This document shows positions 36,321 to 45,469 of a DNA stretch of 64,000 nucleotides, piece after piece. The DNA is from Acinetobacter lwoffii (lineage in GTDB: Bacteria; Pseudomonadota; Gammaproteobacteria; Pseudomonadales; Moraxellaceae). The notes below the pieces were generated by a model. It worked only from the letters and a program-made list of their open reading frames with translations, did no database searches and was not told the origin of the DNA. The stretch spans positions 1,736,001-1,800,000 of the forward strand of contig NZ_CP077369.1 in NCBI RefSeq assembly GCF_019048525.1, given 5' to 3'. How positions within the stretch are numbered: the first letter of the stretch is position 1; every line of letters begins with the position of its first letter. The translations under genes were made by a program, and so were the position numbers.

Positions 36321-37946
36321 TTAGCTACCTGCTTTCCAGCCATTCACAATTGGATAACGACGCTCACGGCCATAAGAGCGTGAGCTGATACGTGGTCCAA
36401 TGGCACCTTGGCGGCGCTTGTACTCATTGATATCAACCAGACGAATCACTTTTTTCACGACTTCAGCATCAAAGCCTTTGGCAATGATATCGTCTTGACT
36501 CATATCTTCTTCAATATAAGAGTACAAGATCGCATCTAGAATGTCATAGGCAGGTAAAGAGTCTTGATCGACCTGATCTGGACGCAGTTCTGCTGAAGGT
36601 GGACGGGTAATCACACGTTCCGGAATCACTGGAGTTTCTGAAATGCTGTTACGATATTTCGCCAGTTCAAACACAATGGTTTTATACACATCTTTCAGAA
36701 CTGCATAACCACCGACCATATCGCCATACAGGGTGCAATAACCGACAGCTAGTTCAGACTTATTACCGGTTGCCAGCACCAGATTACCGAATTTGTTAGA
36801 TAGGGCCATCAATAAGGTGCCCCGTGAACGTGCTTGCAGGTTTTCCTCGGTAGCATCGACTGGAGCGTTGCCAAAGAACGGGAATAGCACCTGCATAAAG
36901 CCGCTTACCACTGGATTGATTTCGGCAATACCGAAAGTCACGCCCATATTTTTGGCTTGAGCCGCTGCATCTTCCACACTGATTTGTGCGGTATAGGTAT
37001 AAGGCATCATCACAGCTTGAACTTTGTCTGCGCCAAGCGCATCTACAGCAATCGCTAGGGTCAGGGCAGAGTCAATGCCGCCAGACAGTCCCAGAATCAC
37101 ACCTGGGAAGCCAGAACGCTGTACATAATCACGTGTAGCCATGACCAGGCTTTGATAAATCTCAGCCATGGTGTCTAAAGCAGGTGCAATTGCACCTTTG
37201 CTGAATTGCAGTTGTTCAGCATTAAATTCTGCAATTGCCAGATTTTCCTGGAAAGTTGGTGCCTGTAAAGCCACCTCGCCAGATTTGTTGAGCACAAAAC
37301 TGGTACCGTCAAAGATCAGATCATCTTGGCCACCGACCTGGTTACAGTACACCAGATTGATATTTAGCTGTTTGACCAAGGCCGCCATGGTTTCAATGCG
37401 ATGTTGTGGTTTACCCACTTCATATGGCGATGCATTCAGTACCAAAGCTGTGTCGATATTCAATTTTGCCAGTTGCTGAACAGTGGCTAAAGACCAGACA
37501 TCTTCACAGATCAGTACGCCAAATTTATGTCCAAGATACTCAAAAACCAGATGCTGATGACCTTCGCCAAAATAACGCTTTTCATCAAATACGCCATAGT
37601 TTGGCAACACTTGCTTGTTATAAACACCCAGTACTTCGCCATCTTTCATGACAGCAGCCGAGTTATAACGCTGACCATCTTCAGTTTGATTAACAAAACC
37701 AAAGACCATGACAATATCTTTTACTTCAGTCAGTTTTTCAAAAGCCGCTTTGGTGCGTTTCACCAGGCTCGGGCGAATTAATAAGTCTTCTGCAGGGTAG
37801 CCCAGCGTTGAAAGTTCAGGAAAGATAATCAGATCCGCTTTATCTTTTTTAGCCTGATTGGCCAGATCAATCATTTTTTGCGTATTTGCATCCAGATTGC
37901 CCACATGTGGAGAGAATTGAGCAATCGCAATTTTAAAACTTTTCAT
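36321..37946 (-). CDS. nadE: Glutamine-dependent NAD+ synthetase
   Basis: 541 aa. An N-terminal nitrilase-type glutaminase domain (about 1-250) shows the triad Glu44 (FPELSTLGYP), Lys in NKQVLPNYGVFDE and Cys in LICEDVW. The C-terminal synthetase domain has the ATP-pyrophosphatase loop GLSGGIDSALTLAI. It makes NAD+ from deamido-NAD+ with glutamine as nitrogen donor, so it does not depend on free ammonia. Monocistronic. Confidence 0.96.
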   Translation of the reverse strand: MKSFKIAIAQFSPHVGNLDANTQKMIDLANQAKKDKADLIIFPELSTLGYPAEDLLIRPSLVKRTKAAFEKLTEVKDIVMVFGFVNQTEDGQRYNSAAVMKDGEVLGVYNKQVLPNYGVFDEKRYFGEGHQHLVFEYLGHKFGVLICEDVWSLATVQQLAKLNIDTALVLNASPYEVGKPQHRIETMAALVKQLNINLVYCNQVGGQDDLIFDGTSFVLNKSGEVALQAPTFQENLAIAEFNAEQLQFSKGAIAPALDTMAEIYQSLVMATRDYVQRSGFPGVILGLSGGIDSALTLAIAVDALGADKVQAVMMPYTYTAQISVEDAAAQAKNMGVTFGIAEINPVVSGFMQVLFPFFGNAPVDATEENLQARSRGTLLMALSNKFGNLVLATGNKSELAVGYCTLYGDMVGGYAVLKDVYKTIVFELAKYRNSISETPVIPERVITRPPSAELRPDQVDQDSLPAYDILDAILYSYIEEDMSQDDIIAKGFDAEVVKKVIRLVDINEYKRRQGAIGPRISSRSYGRERRYPIVNGWKAGS

Positions 37947-38319
37947 TCCAAGTAAATCCTATTCCTATAGGTTGATACACTAAATTACTGATTTTTATAA
38001 TTCTAATTATTCAGTTGAGTGCACTTCGATATTCATAAAATGCCAAATGGCTTAAATAAAAAAACTTTTTATCGCATGATCATTGAATCTTAATCTGCGA
38101 TGCAAAATAATCATACCGGCCTATTTTATCGAAATTTTATCGATAAGCTAGAGTTGATTTAGCAGAACAGGCATTGAGTGAAAAAAGTTATTATATAAAA
38201 TTAGAAAATATGCTGATTTTTTATGCATCTAGGCTTATGTAGATTTAAAGACTGAAATCTAAATTTTGGCTTTTAAAATATGCCTTAGCTATATTGTTTG
38301 GAATTAAACTGATTAAATA
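37947..38319. other. AT-rich intergenic region upstream of nadE
   Basis: 373 bases with no gene that I can support. The nadE promoter must lie at its left end. A small palindromic stretch (ATCGAAATTTTATCGAT, near 38129) is present without known role. Confidence 0.5.
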
Positions 38320-38823
38320 TCATCTGTTTATTTTTGGATTTAAAATAATATTCGGAATTTTTTTTAGAAAAATATCCCGGGCAATATCGCCTTGTTGTTC
38401 AATATTGTAGGTTGAAAATGATTTGTTGGGATTAAATTGATATTTGTACGGATTATATTTTCCCAAGCTGAGAAAATAAGCACTTTGTAAAAATGCCCCT
38501 TTTAAAAGCACATTGATCCGGCATTGATGTTGATAAATATGCGCCATCTCATGAATAAATAGTGCCTGATAAGATAAACTCTCGCGCGAATAATCTTCGC
38601 GATAATTTAAATTGCGTACATGGATGTAGCCACTGGGCGCCATAATGACATGTGTGGATTGCCAGGGCAGGTAGGGGTGATTCATGATTTTAACGCGGGA
38701 ATAGTCGATCAGGTTGCCAAATACTTGTTGGGAAATTTTGATTTCACCAGACGTTAAACTGCGGCACTTAAACTGTTCAAAACGAACCAGTCTCAAAATA
38801 AAGGGCAGAAAATACAACAGCAT
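38320..38823 (-). CDS. Small HExxH putative metalloprotein
   Basis: 167 aa. HEMAH at 91-95 in ALFIHEMAHIYQHQ is a zinc-metallopeptidase-type motif, with a possible third ligand Glu in NIEQQGDIARD (about 142). The early segment LTSGEIKISQQVFGNLIDYSRVKI resembles so-called vgr-related/DUF4157-like proteins. A hydrophobic N-terminus (MLLYFLPFILRLV) might be a membrane anchor. Whether it is a protease is not shown; the substrate is unknown. Codon use is AT-rich and the context gives no operon partner. Confidence 0.65.
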   Translation of the reverse strand: MLLYFLPFILRLVRFEQFKCRSLTSGEIKISQQVFGNLIDYSRVKIMNHPYLPWQSTHVIMAPSGYIHVRNLNYREDYSRESLSYQALFIHEMAHIYQHQCRINVLLKGAFLQSAYFLSLGKYNPYKYQFNPNKSFSTYNIEQQGDIARDIFLKKIPNIILNPKINR

Positions 38824-38931
38824 TCAATATACATCCTATTTTTAGGTGACTTAATCCGTGAATATGATTTTGATATATTCATTTTAAAACGTTTCAGGTC
38901 AATTTTTTGTAGGCTTTTGTCAGCACTAAAA

Positions 38932-38953
38932 AAACCACCCAAGAGGGTGGTTT
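38932..38953 (-). terminator. Terminator of gltA
   Basis: AAACCACCC / GGGTGGTTT hairpin with U tract on the minus strand. Confidence 0.88.
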
Positions 38954-38979
38954 TTTTGAGTCTTTCGACGCGGTTCGAA

Positions 38980-40254
38980 TTAACGAACGATATCGCGTTG
39001 AACTTCGCCAGTATAAAGCTGACGAGGACGACCGATCTTGTAAGGACCGCTGTGCATTTCTAACCAGTGGCTGATCCAGCCAACAGTACGTGCAAGCGCG
39101 AAGATTACAGTAAACATTTCAGTCGGGATACCAATCGCTTTAAGGATGATACCTGAGTAGAAGTCTACGTTCGGGTAAAGGTTACGCTTGATGAAGTATT
39201 CGTCAGAAAGCGCGATACGTTCAAGTTCCATAGCCAATGCAAGCTGTGGATCATTGATGCCAAGTGCACCAAGAACTTCGTCACAAGTTTCTTTCATTAC
39301 TTTCGCACGTGGATCGAAGTTTTTGTAAACTCGGTGACCGAAGCCCATTAGTTTAACTTCTTTAGTTTTTACTTTTTCCATGAAGCCAGCAACGTTTTCT
39401 ACAGTGCCGATTTCGTCAAGCATCTTAAGAACAGCTTCGTTCGCGCCGCCGTGAGCAGGGCCCCAAAGTGCAGAGATACCAGCAGCGATACATGCATACG
39501 GATTCGCACCGGTAGAACCAGCTAAACGTACTGTAGATGTAGACGCATTTTGTTCGTGGTCAGCATGAAGCGTGAAGATACGGTCCATTGCTTTTGCAAG
39601 AATTGGATCAACTTTATAATCACGGTCTGCAGGAGTAGCAAACATCATGTGCAGGAAGTTTTCTGCATAACCAAGGTCGTTACGTGGGTAAACGAATGGT
39701 TGACCGATGGTGTACTTGTAGCTCCAAGCCGCCAGCGTAGGAATCTTCGCGATTAAACGAATTGCAGTGATTTCACGGTGGTTCACATCTTCGATGTCAA
39801 GGTTGTTGTGATAGAACGCAGACAACGCACCAACCACACCTACCATGATCGCCATAGGATGCGCATCACGACGGAAACCATTGTAGAAACGGCTAACTTG
39901 ATCGTGAACCATTGTATGGTTACGTACTTTAGCGTCAAATTCTTCTTTTTGCTCAGCAGTTGGAAGTTCGCCATTTAACAATAAATAGCAAGTTTCCAAG
40001 TAATCAGCTTTAGTCGCCAATTGATCGATTGGGTAGCCACGGTGTAAAAGTACACCTTTGTTGCCATCGATGAACGTGATTTTAGACTCGCACGCAGCTG
40101 TCGCCATAAAACCAGGATCAAAAGTAAAGTGACCTGCAGCCAACACATCTTTAACGTCGATTACATCTGGGCCCAATGTGCCGCTGTAAATTGGTAGTTC
40201 AATTTCTTTGCCATCAAGCTGTAAAACGGCTTTCTTGCCAGTTGCTTCAGACAT
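38980..40254 (-). CDS. gltA: Citrate synthase (type II)
   Basis: 424 aa, the length of the NADH-sensitive hexameric gammaproteobacterial form. The catalytic histidines lie in the [11 protein letters not shown] and [15 protein letters not shown] segments (the latter also carries the catalytic aspartate). It condenses acetyl-CoA and oxaloacetate to start the TCA cycle. RBS GGAG sits before the ATG. It is divergent from sdhCDAB across a 1-kb spacer. Confidence 0.97.
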   Translation of the reverse strand: MSEATGKKAVLQLDGKEIELPIYSGTLGPDVIDVKDVLAAGHFTFDPGFMATAACESKITFIDGNKGVLLHRGYPIDQLATKADYLETCYLLLNGELPTAEQKEEFDAKVRNHTMVHDQVSRFYNGFRRDAHPMAIMVGVVGALSAFYHNNLDIEDVNHREITAIRLIAKIPTLAAWSYKYTIGQPFVYPRNDLGYAENFLHMMFATPADRDYKVDPILAKAMDRIFTLHADHEQNASTSTVRLAGSTGANPYACIAAGISALWGPAHGGANEAVLKMLDEIGTVENVAGFMEKVKTKEVKLMGFGHRVYKNFDPRAKVMKETCDEVLGALGINDPQLALAMELERIALSDEYFIKRNLYPNVDFYSGIILKAIGIPTEMFTVIFALARTVGWISHWLEMHSGPYKIGRPRQLYTGEVQRDIVR

Positions 40255-40343
40255 TCAATAGATCTCCTGTCCTGGTGAATGTATATCCGCTTTGTCTATC
40301 AATCTTTTAATGCACAAAACGGACGGATCAAAAATTTGCTATA

Positions 40344-40371
40344 AGATTAGTGAGTACTGAAATTTTGTCAA
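40344..40371 (-). promoter_or_regulatory. Possible gltA promoter
   Basis: On the minus strand a perfect -35 TTGACA (40366-40371) is followed after 16 bases by TAATCT as a weak -10, about 90 bases before the gltA start. Reasonable but unproven. Confidence 0.4.
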
Positions 40372-41259
40372 TTATACTTATGGATGAAAAATGACGGCCG
40401 CACAGCGGTTTAGTCATATTCGCTCAGTATAAAAAGTTCAGTAAAATCACAGCATCAAACCTCTATAATAAGTCAAATTGATGCAGAGGTGCAGAAAAAA
40501 ATAGACTGCTTGGGGCATTTGTAAGCGTTTTTTCCTAGCAAGAAATGCGGGTGAAAATGGTGAGAGATTAAGGTGAGCATGCTTAAAACTATATAAATCT
40601 CATAACTTACATCGTTTTTACCAAGTTGAATTTCAGAGGTAGAATTATAAATAAAAGCAATTAATTGAATTTTGAATCCGGTTCAATTGATTAAAAAGTA
40701 GCTTAATAAATGGCCAACTTTGCAGCAAAGGGAGGCAGTATAAAAATAAATGAATGATTTTTTGAATCTAAATGCTTCAAATTGATTGAAAAACCCATCA
40801 TCTGATGCACTAAGTCGCTATTTAACATCAGGTTATCTGAATCACTGTGCTGCTGCTGAATTGGGGCAAGTGGTCTGTTAAATATAGGCGCTTGATTTAA
40901 ATCTGAATTAAAAAGAGATTTAAATAATATTTGTGATGGAACTGTGCGTCTTTAGTCTAAAACTCAAACATGGTCCTGCAGGCTTAAAACCGAGTGAATT
41001 GATCATCTTAATTATTTAAAAACAATCATATAAATAGGAATTGAAAGGGCGGAATAATATATTAAGCCCGACTTATTGTTGTTAATGATTCTTATTTAAT
41101 AGTTTTTTATCCAAAAAGCCAAATTCAGCCGTTTGTATTTTAATAGTTCACGTTTTATAATTCAGTGTCGTTTTGATTTTAGGCATGTATTTGCCTGAGA
41201 ATGCCAGCTTTCCTTCGAATTAATTCCAACAAACTCCGGATGGAGTTTTTACTTACAGG
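40372..41259. other. Long gltA-sdhC spacer
   Basis: Part of a ~1 kb AT-rich region between divergent gltA and sdhC. No gene, tRNA or convincing small RNA was found. It should hold the sdh promoter and any control sites for the TCA block. Confidence 0.5.
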
Positions 41260-41658
41260 ATGCCCGCTGTGAAAAGCAACAGACCTGTCAATTTGTCCAT
41301 GGGTCAAGTTTTAGAAGTAAACTTAAAATCACCCGTGGCTATTGCATCAATTCTACACCGTCTTTCAGGTGTTATCGTATTCTTACTCGTACCGGTCCTT
41401 CTATGGATTTTAGACAAGTCATTGTCTTCGCCTGAAGGTTTTGCGCAAGTTCAAGAAATCTTTAACGGTTTCATTGTCCGCTTTATTGTATGGGTATTTG
41501 TCGCCGGCATGATTTTTCACTTTATTGCGGGTGTTAAGCATTTACTTGCTGACATTGGCGTTGCTGAAGAACTAGAAAGTGGCCGTGTTGCATCTACTAT
41601 CGCATTAATCTTGTCTGCAATCGGTATTGTTGCAGCATTTGTATGGATCGTACTCTAA
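41260..41658 (+). CDS. sdhC: Succinate dehydrogenase cytochrome b556 subunit
   Basis: 132 aa with three TM helices. SdhC segments RPVNLSMGQVLEVNLKSPVAIASILHRLSGV (quinone-site Ser and Arg) and the heme-ligand His in IFHFIAGVKHLLAD are present. It anchors SdhAB to the membrane and carries heme b and the ubiquinone site. Start uncertain: ATG at 41260 has AGG immediately before it, whereas the GTG at 41269 has AGGA at better spacing. Its stop overlaps the sdhD start. Confidence 0.93.
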   Translation: MPAVKSNRPVNLSMGQVLEVNLKSPVAIASILHRLSGVIVFLLVPVLLWILDKSLSSPEGFAQVQEIFNGFIVRFIVWVFVAGMIFHFIAGVKHLLADIGVAEELESGRVASTIALILSAIGIVAAFVWIVL

Positions 41659-42023
41659 TGAAAAGCGCTACTGGTTTAACAGGTTCAGGTTCTCGCGATT
41701 GGTTTCTTCAACGTGTCAGTGCTGTAGTTCTAGCTGTTTATACCGTTGTTGTACTGGGTTGGATTCTACTGAATGGTGGTTTCAACTTTGAACAGTGGTA
41801 CGGCTTTATGATGACAGTTCCAATGAAGATCATGTCTTTATTGGCGGTCTTATCTCTTGTTGCACACGCATGGATCGGCATGTGGCAGGTATTCACGGAT
41901 TATGTGACTACTCGTCAAATGGGTCCTTCAGCTTCAGGTTTACGCCTTGTACTGACTTCAGCAGTGATCATTGCTGTACTTGCATATGCAATCTGGGCGA
42001 TCCAGATTTTTTGGGCGAATTGA
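41658..42023 (+). CDS. sdhD: Succinate dehydrogenase membrane anchor subunit
   Basis: 121 aa from the ATG at 41658, which overlaps the sdhC TAA by one base (TAATG), a translational coupling signal; the frame opens five codons earlier. Three TM helices. The SRDWFLQRVSAVVLAVY segment and the heme-ligand region HAWIGMWQVFTDYV are typical. It forms the membrane anchor with SdhC. Confidence 0.93.
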   Translation: MKSATGLTGSGSRDWFLQRVSAVVLAVYTVVVLGWILLNGGFNFEQWYGFMMTVPMKIMSLLAVLSLVAHAWIGMWQVFTDYVTTRQMGPSASGLRLVLTSAVIIAVLAYAIWAIQIFWAN

Positions 42024-42035
42024 TAGGAAACAATC

Positions 42036-43934
42036 ATGGGCGCTATAAACCCTAAAGAAGATTACACAAATATTCCGCACGAAACTTTCGACGCTGTCAT
42101 CGTTGGTGGTGGTGGTTCAGGTATGCGTGCGTCTTACCAACTTGCTCAAGCTGGTTTGAAAGTTGCGGTTCTGACTAAAGTATTCCCAACTCGTTCGCAC
42201 ACTGTTGCAGCGCAGGGTGGTATTGGTGCATCTCTTGGTAACATGCAAGAAGATAACTGGCACTACCACTTCTACGACACTGTAAAAGGTTCGGACTGGT
42301 TAGGTGACCAGGATGCAATCGAGTTCATGACTCGTGAAGCGCCTCAAGTGGTTTATGAACTTGAACACCTGGGTATGCCATTCGACCGTAATGCTGATGG
42401 TACAATTTACCAACGTCCATTCGGTGGTCACTCAGCAAACTACGGTGAAAAAGCTGTGCCACGTGCATGCGCTGCTGCCGATCGTACCGGTCACGCACTT
42501 CTTCACACGCTTTATCAAAGCAACGTGAAAATGGGCACTCAATTCTTCGTTGAATGGATTGCGCTTGACCTGATCCGTAACGAAAAAGGCGACGTTCTTG
42601 GTGTTACAGCAATTGATCAGGAAACTGGTAAAATTGCAGTATTCCAAGCAAAAGCGACTTTGTTCGCTACTGGTGGTGCTGGTCGTGTGTACCGTGCATC
42701 TACAAATGCTTATATCAACACTGGTGACGGTCTTGGTATGGCTGCTCGTGCAGGTATTCCATTACAAGATATGGAATTCTGGCAATTCCACCCAACGGGT
42801 GTTGCGGGCGCAGGCGTATTGTTGACTGAAGGTTGTCGTGGTGAAGGTGCAATCCTTCGTAACAAAGACGGCGAACCCTTCATGGAACGTTATGCACCAA
42901 CTTTGAAAGACTTGGCGCCACGTGACTTCGTATCACGTTCTATGGACCAAGAGATCAAAGAAGGTCGTGGTTGTGGTCCTAAAGGCGATTACATCCTGCT
43001 TGATATGACGCACCTAGGTGCGGATACGATCATGAAACGTCTTCCATCTGTATTCGAGATTGGCAAGAAATTCGCGAACGTTGACATCACTAAAGAGCCA
43101 ATTCCTGTAGTACCAACAATCCATTACCAAATGGGTGGTATTCCAACGAATATTCATGGTCAGGTGGTTGTTCCTGAGTCTCGTGAAACTGAAGCGCTTG
43201 TTGCTAACTACAACAAAGACACCGATGTTTACTCTACAAATGCCGAAGGTCGTGACTTTGCTAAGCCAGTAAAAGGCTTCTATGCAATCGGTGAATGTTC
43301 ATGTGTGTCTGTACATGGTGCGAACCGTTTAGGTACGAACTCATTGCTTGACTTGGTTGTATTTGGTAAGGCTGCTGGTCAACATATCATTGAATATGTG
43401 ACTAAACAGCACGATGGCGAATATGAGCCGCTTCCAACAACTGTGCTTCAAGAAACTGTTGAACGTATTCGTAAACTTGACGAATCGACTACCGGTGAGA
43501 ATGCTCAAGACGTTGCTGATGCAATCCGTGATATCGTTCAAGACCACGCTGGTGTATTCCGTACATCTGCGCTTCTGGACGAAGGTGTGAAGCAGATTCT
43601 TGCAATTGAACCGCGCGTACGCAACATTCACTTGAAAGACAAATCTAAAGTATTTAACACTGCACGTATTGAAGCACTTGAAGTTGAAAACTTGTATGAA
43701 GTTGCGAAAGCAACGCTTATTTCAGCTGCAGCGCGTAAAGAATGCCGTGGTGCACATACGGTTGTAGACTTTGAAGAGTCTCCAGACCATGCTGAATACC
43801 CATATGGTCGTCGTGATGATGAGTGGATGAAGCACACTTTATGGTTCTCTGCAGACAACCGTCTAGAGTATAAGCCAGTTCGTTACCGTCCATTGTCGGT
43901 TGACGCGATTCCACCTAAACCACGTACATTCTAA
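42036..43934 (+). CDS. sdhA: Succinate dehydrogenase flavoprotein subunit
   Basis: 632 aa. The FAD motif VIVGGGGSGMRAS is at 21-33, and the covalent-FAD histidine is H55 in SHTVAAQGGIGA. The substrate-site segments HPTGVAGAG and RGEGAILRN are present. It oxidises succinate to fumarate. RBS AGGA 8 bases before the ATG; 12 bases after sdhD. Confidence 0.97.
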   Translation: MGAINPKEDYTNIPHETFDAVIVGGGGSGMRASYQLAQAGLKVAVLTKVFPTRSHTVAAQGGIGASLGNMQEDNWHYHFYDTVKGSDWLGDQDAIEFMTREAPQVVYELEHLGMPFDRNADGTIYQRPFGGHSANYGEKAVPRACAAADRTGHALLHTLYQSNVKMGTQFFVEWIALDLIRNEKGDVLGVTAIDQETGKIAVFQAKATLFATGGAGRVYRASTNAYINTGDGLGMAARAGIPLQDMEFWQFHPTGVAGAGVLLTEGCRGEGAILRNKDGEPFMERYAPTLKDLAPRDFVSRSMDQEIKEGRGCGPKGDYILLDMTHLGADTIMKRLPSVFEIGKKFANVDITKEPIPVVPTIHYQMGGIPTNIHGQVVVPESRETEALVANYNKDTDVYSTNAEGRDFAKPVKGFYAIGECSCVSVHGANRLGTNSLLDLVVFGKAAGQHIIEYVTKQHDGEYEPLPTTVLQETVERIRKLDESTTGENAQDVADAIRDIVQDHAGVFRTSALLDEGVKQILAIEPRVRNIHLKDKSKVFNTARIEALEVENLYEVAKATLISAAARKECRGAHTVVDFEESPDHAEYPYGRRDDEWMKHTLWFSADNRLEYKPVRYRPLSVDAIPPKPRTF

Positions 43935-43948
43935 TCAGGAGAATTCAG

Positions 43949-44659
43949 ATGAGTAGAGGTACTCGTACATTTCATATCTACCGCTACGATCCTGACAAGG
44001 ATAAAGCACCGTACATGCAAACTTTTAAGCTGGAACTGACTGACAAGCACCGTATGTTGCTTGACGCACTTCTCGCATTAAAAGTACAGGACGAAACTTT
44101 AACGTTCCGTCGTTCATGTCGTGAAGGTATTTGTGGTTCTGATGGCGTGAACATCAATGGTAAAAACGGTTTGGCGTGTCTTTGGAACCTGAACGATTTA
44201 CCAAATGAAATTACTGTTCGTCCATTGCCTGGTCTTCCTGTAGTGAAAGACTTGGTGGTTGACATGAACCAGTTCTATGATCAGTACAACAAGATCCATC
44301 CATTCTTGATCAACAACCAGCCTGCGCCTCCTAAGGAACGTTTACAGTCTCCTGAAGAGCGTGAGCATCTTGATGGTCTATATGAATGTATTCTATGTGC
44401 ATGCTGTTCAACTTCATGCCCGTCATTCTGGTGGAACCCGGACAAGTTCTTGGGTCCTTCAGCATTGTTGAACGCTTACCGCTTCATTATTGACTCGCGT
44501 GATACGGGAACACAAGAGCGTTTGGCTCGTCTAGACGACCCGTTCTCATTGTTCCGTTGTAAAGGCATTATGAACTGTGTATCTGTATGTCCTAAAGGCT
44601 TGAACCCAACTAAAGCAATCGGTCACATCCGTAATATGCTTTTAGATATGGCAGGCTAA
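43949..44659 (+). CDS. sdhB: Succinate dehydrogenase iron-sulfur subunit
   Basis: 236 aa. The [2Fe-2S] ligands are in SCREGICGSDG and GLAC, and the [4Fe-4S] and [3Fe-4S] ligands are in CILCACCSTSCP and CKGIMNCVSVCPKGLNP. It passes electrons from SdhA to quinone. RBS AGGAG is present. It is the last gene of the sdh operon, with the terminator at 44684. Confidence 0.97.
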   Translation: MSRGTRTFHIYRYDPDKDKAPYMQTFKLELTDKHRMLLDALLALKVQDETLTFRRSCREGICGSDGVNINGKNGLACLWNLNDLPNEITVRPLPGLPVVKDLVVDMNQFYDQYNKIHPFLINNQPAPPKERLQSPEEREHLDGLYECILCACCSTSCPSFWWNPDKFLGPSALLNAYRFIIDSRDTGTQERLARLDDPFSLFRCKGIMNCVSVCPKGLNPTKAIGHIRNMLLDMAG

Positions 44660-44683
44660 TAGGCTGCTCTTCGCAGTTTAGAA

Positions 44684-44712
44684 AAAAGCACACCTTCAGG
44701 TGTGCTTTTTTT
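44684..44712 (+). terminator. Terminator of sdhCDAB
   Basis: AAAAGCACACC / GGTGTGCTTTT hairpin followed by a T run. Confidence 0.92.
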
Positions 44713-45129
44713 ATGCAAACTATTGGAAAAATTAAAAAATCATAGGATAAAAATAAAGATACTATACTTAAAATGTATAAAGTTGAGTGAAACAGTCAGG
44801 AAAAGGGTAATGGCTTTGAGTGCCATATAAGAAGAACATGTGATTATTTTGGGTATTTATGATTTTTAGATGTAAAACTGACCTGAAAAATAGCAAGAAC
44901 GATGTTATTATATAACGGAAATTTAAGGGGGGAGTGGATTGAAAGGTTTGCTCTCTTTTTATTTATCGGAAATGCTTAGGACTTAAGTCTACATTGAATC
45001 TATTTTTGAGATAAAGCACCATATATTAGAGTAAAATATCTGAACTGTATTTAGCCAATTTATGGAAGGTATGTGTCAAAAAAATCAATTGAAAAGTTGA
45101 GAACATGTTAGCATTTAGCCCATGACTAT

Positions 45130-45364
45130 GTTTAAAAAATGCCACGCCAGGTACATTTTTTAAACACTGCATAATCAGGGACTGGTATATAAAAGGTAGA
45201 CCCGAGTCGCTTTAGAAAAAATCTTTGTTAATGCTTGCTTTTTTCTAAGTCGATTTGCAAAAAATTGCCCGGTTTCGATCGGGTATTCAATGAGTGATGA
45301 TGCCGCTGAGGGGCGTTATTGTTCATTAAACATATCAAGATTTTCTTGGTGTGGTGATAACGCC
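45130..45364 (+). promoter_or_regulatory. Inverted-repeat-rich candidate leader upstream of sucA
   Basis: The 757-base sdhB-sucA spacer has no gene but several hairpins. One has 12-base perfect arms GTTTAAAAAATG / CATTTTTTAAAC (45130-45165), one TTAGAAAAAA / TTTTTTCTAA (45212-45248), a short CCCG/CGGG stem near 45270, and one GGCGTTAT / ATAACGCC (45312-45364). None ends in a T run. A structured 5' UTR is possible; the sucA-II RNA motif is reported from this position in Pseudomonadales, but I cannot match it by eye. Confidence 0.4.
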
Positions 45365-45469
45365 TCATGGCTTATGCCTTATGGGGGACTAGTATCATAT
45401 TACCAATTTGATGCTAATAATCCTGGGTTTTGCTTAAAAAGCATCCTGAAAATGTTTTTGCAATAGGAA

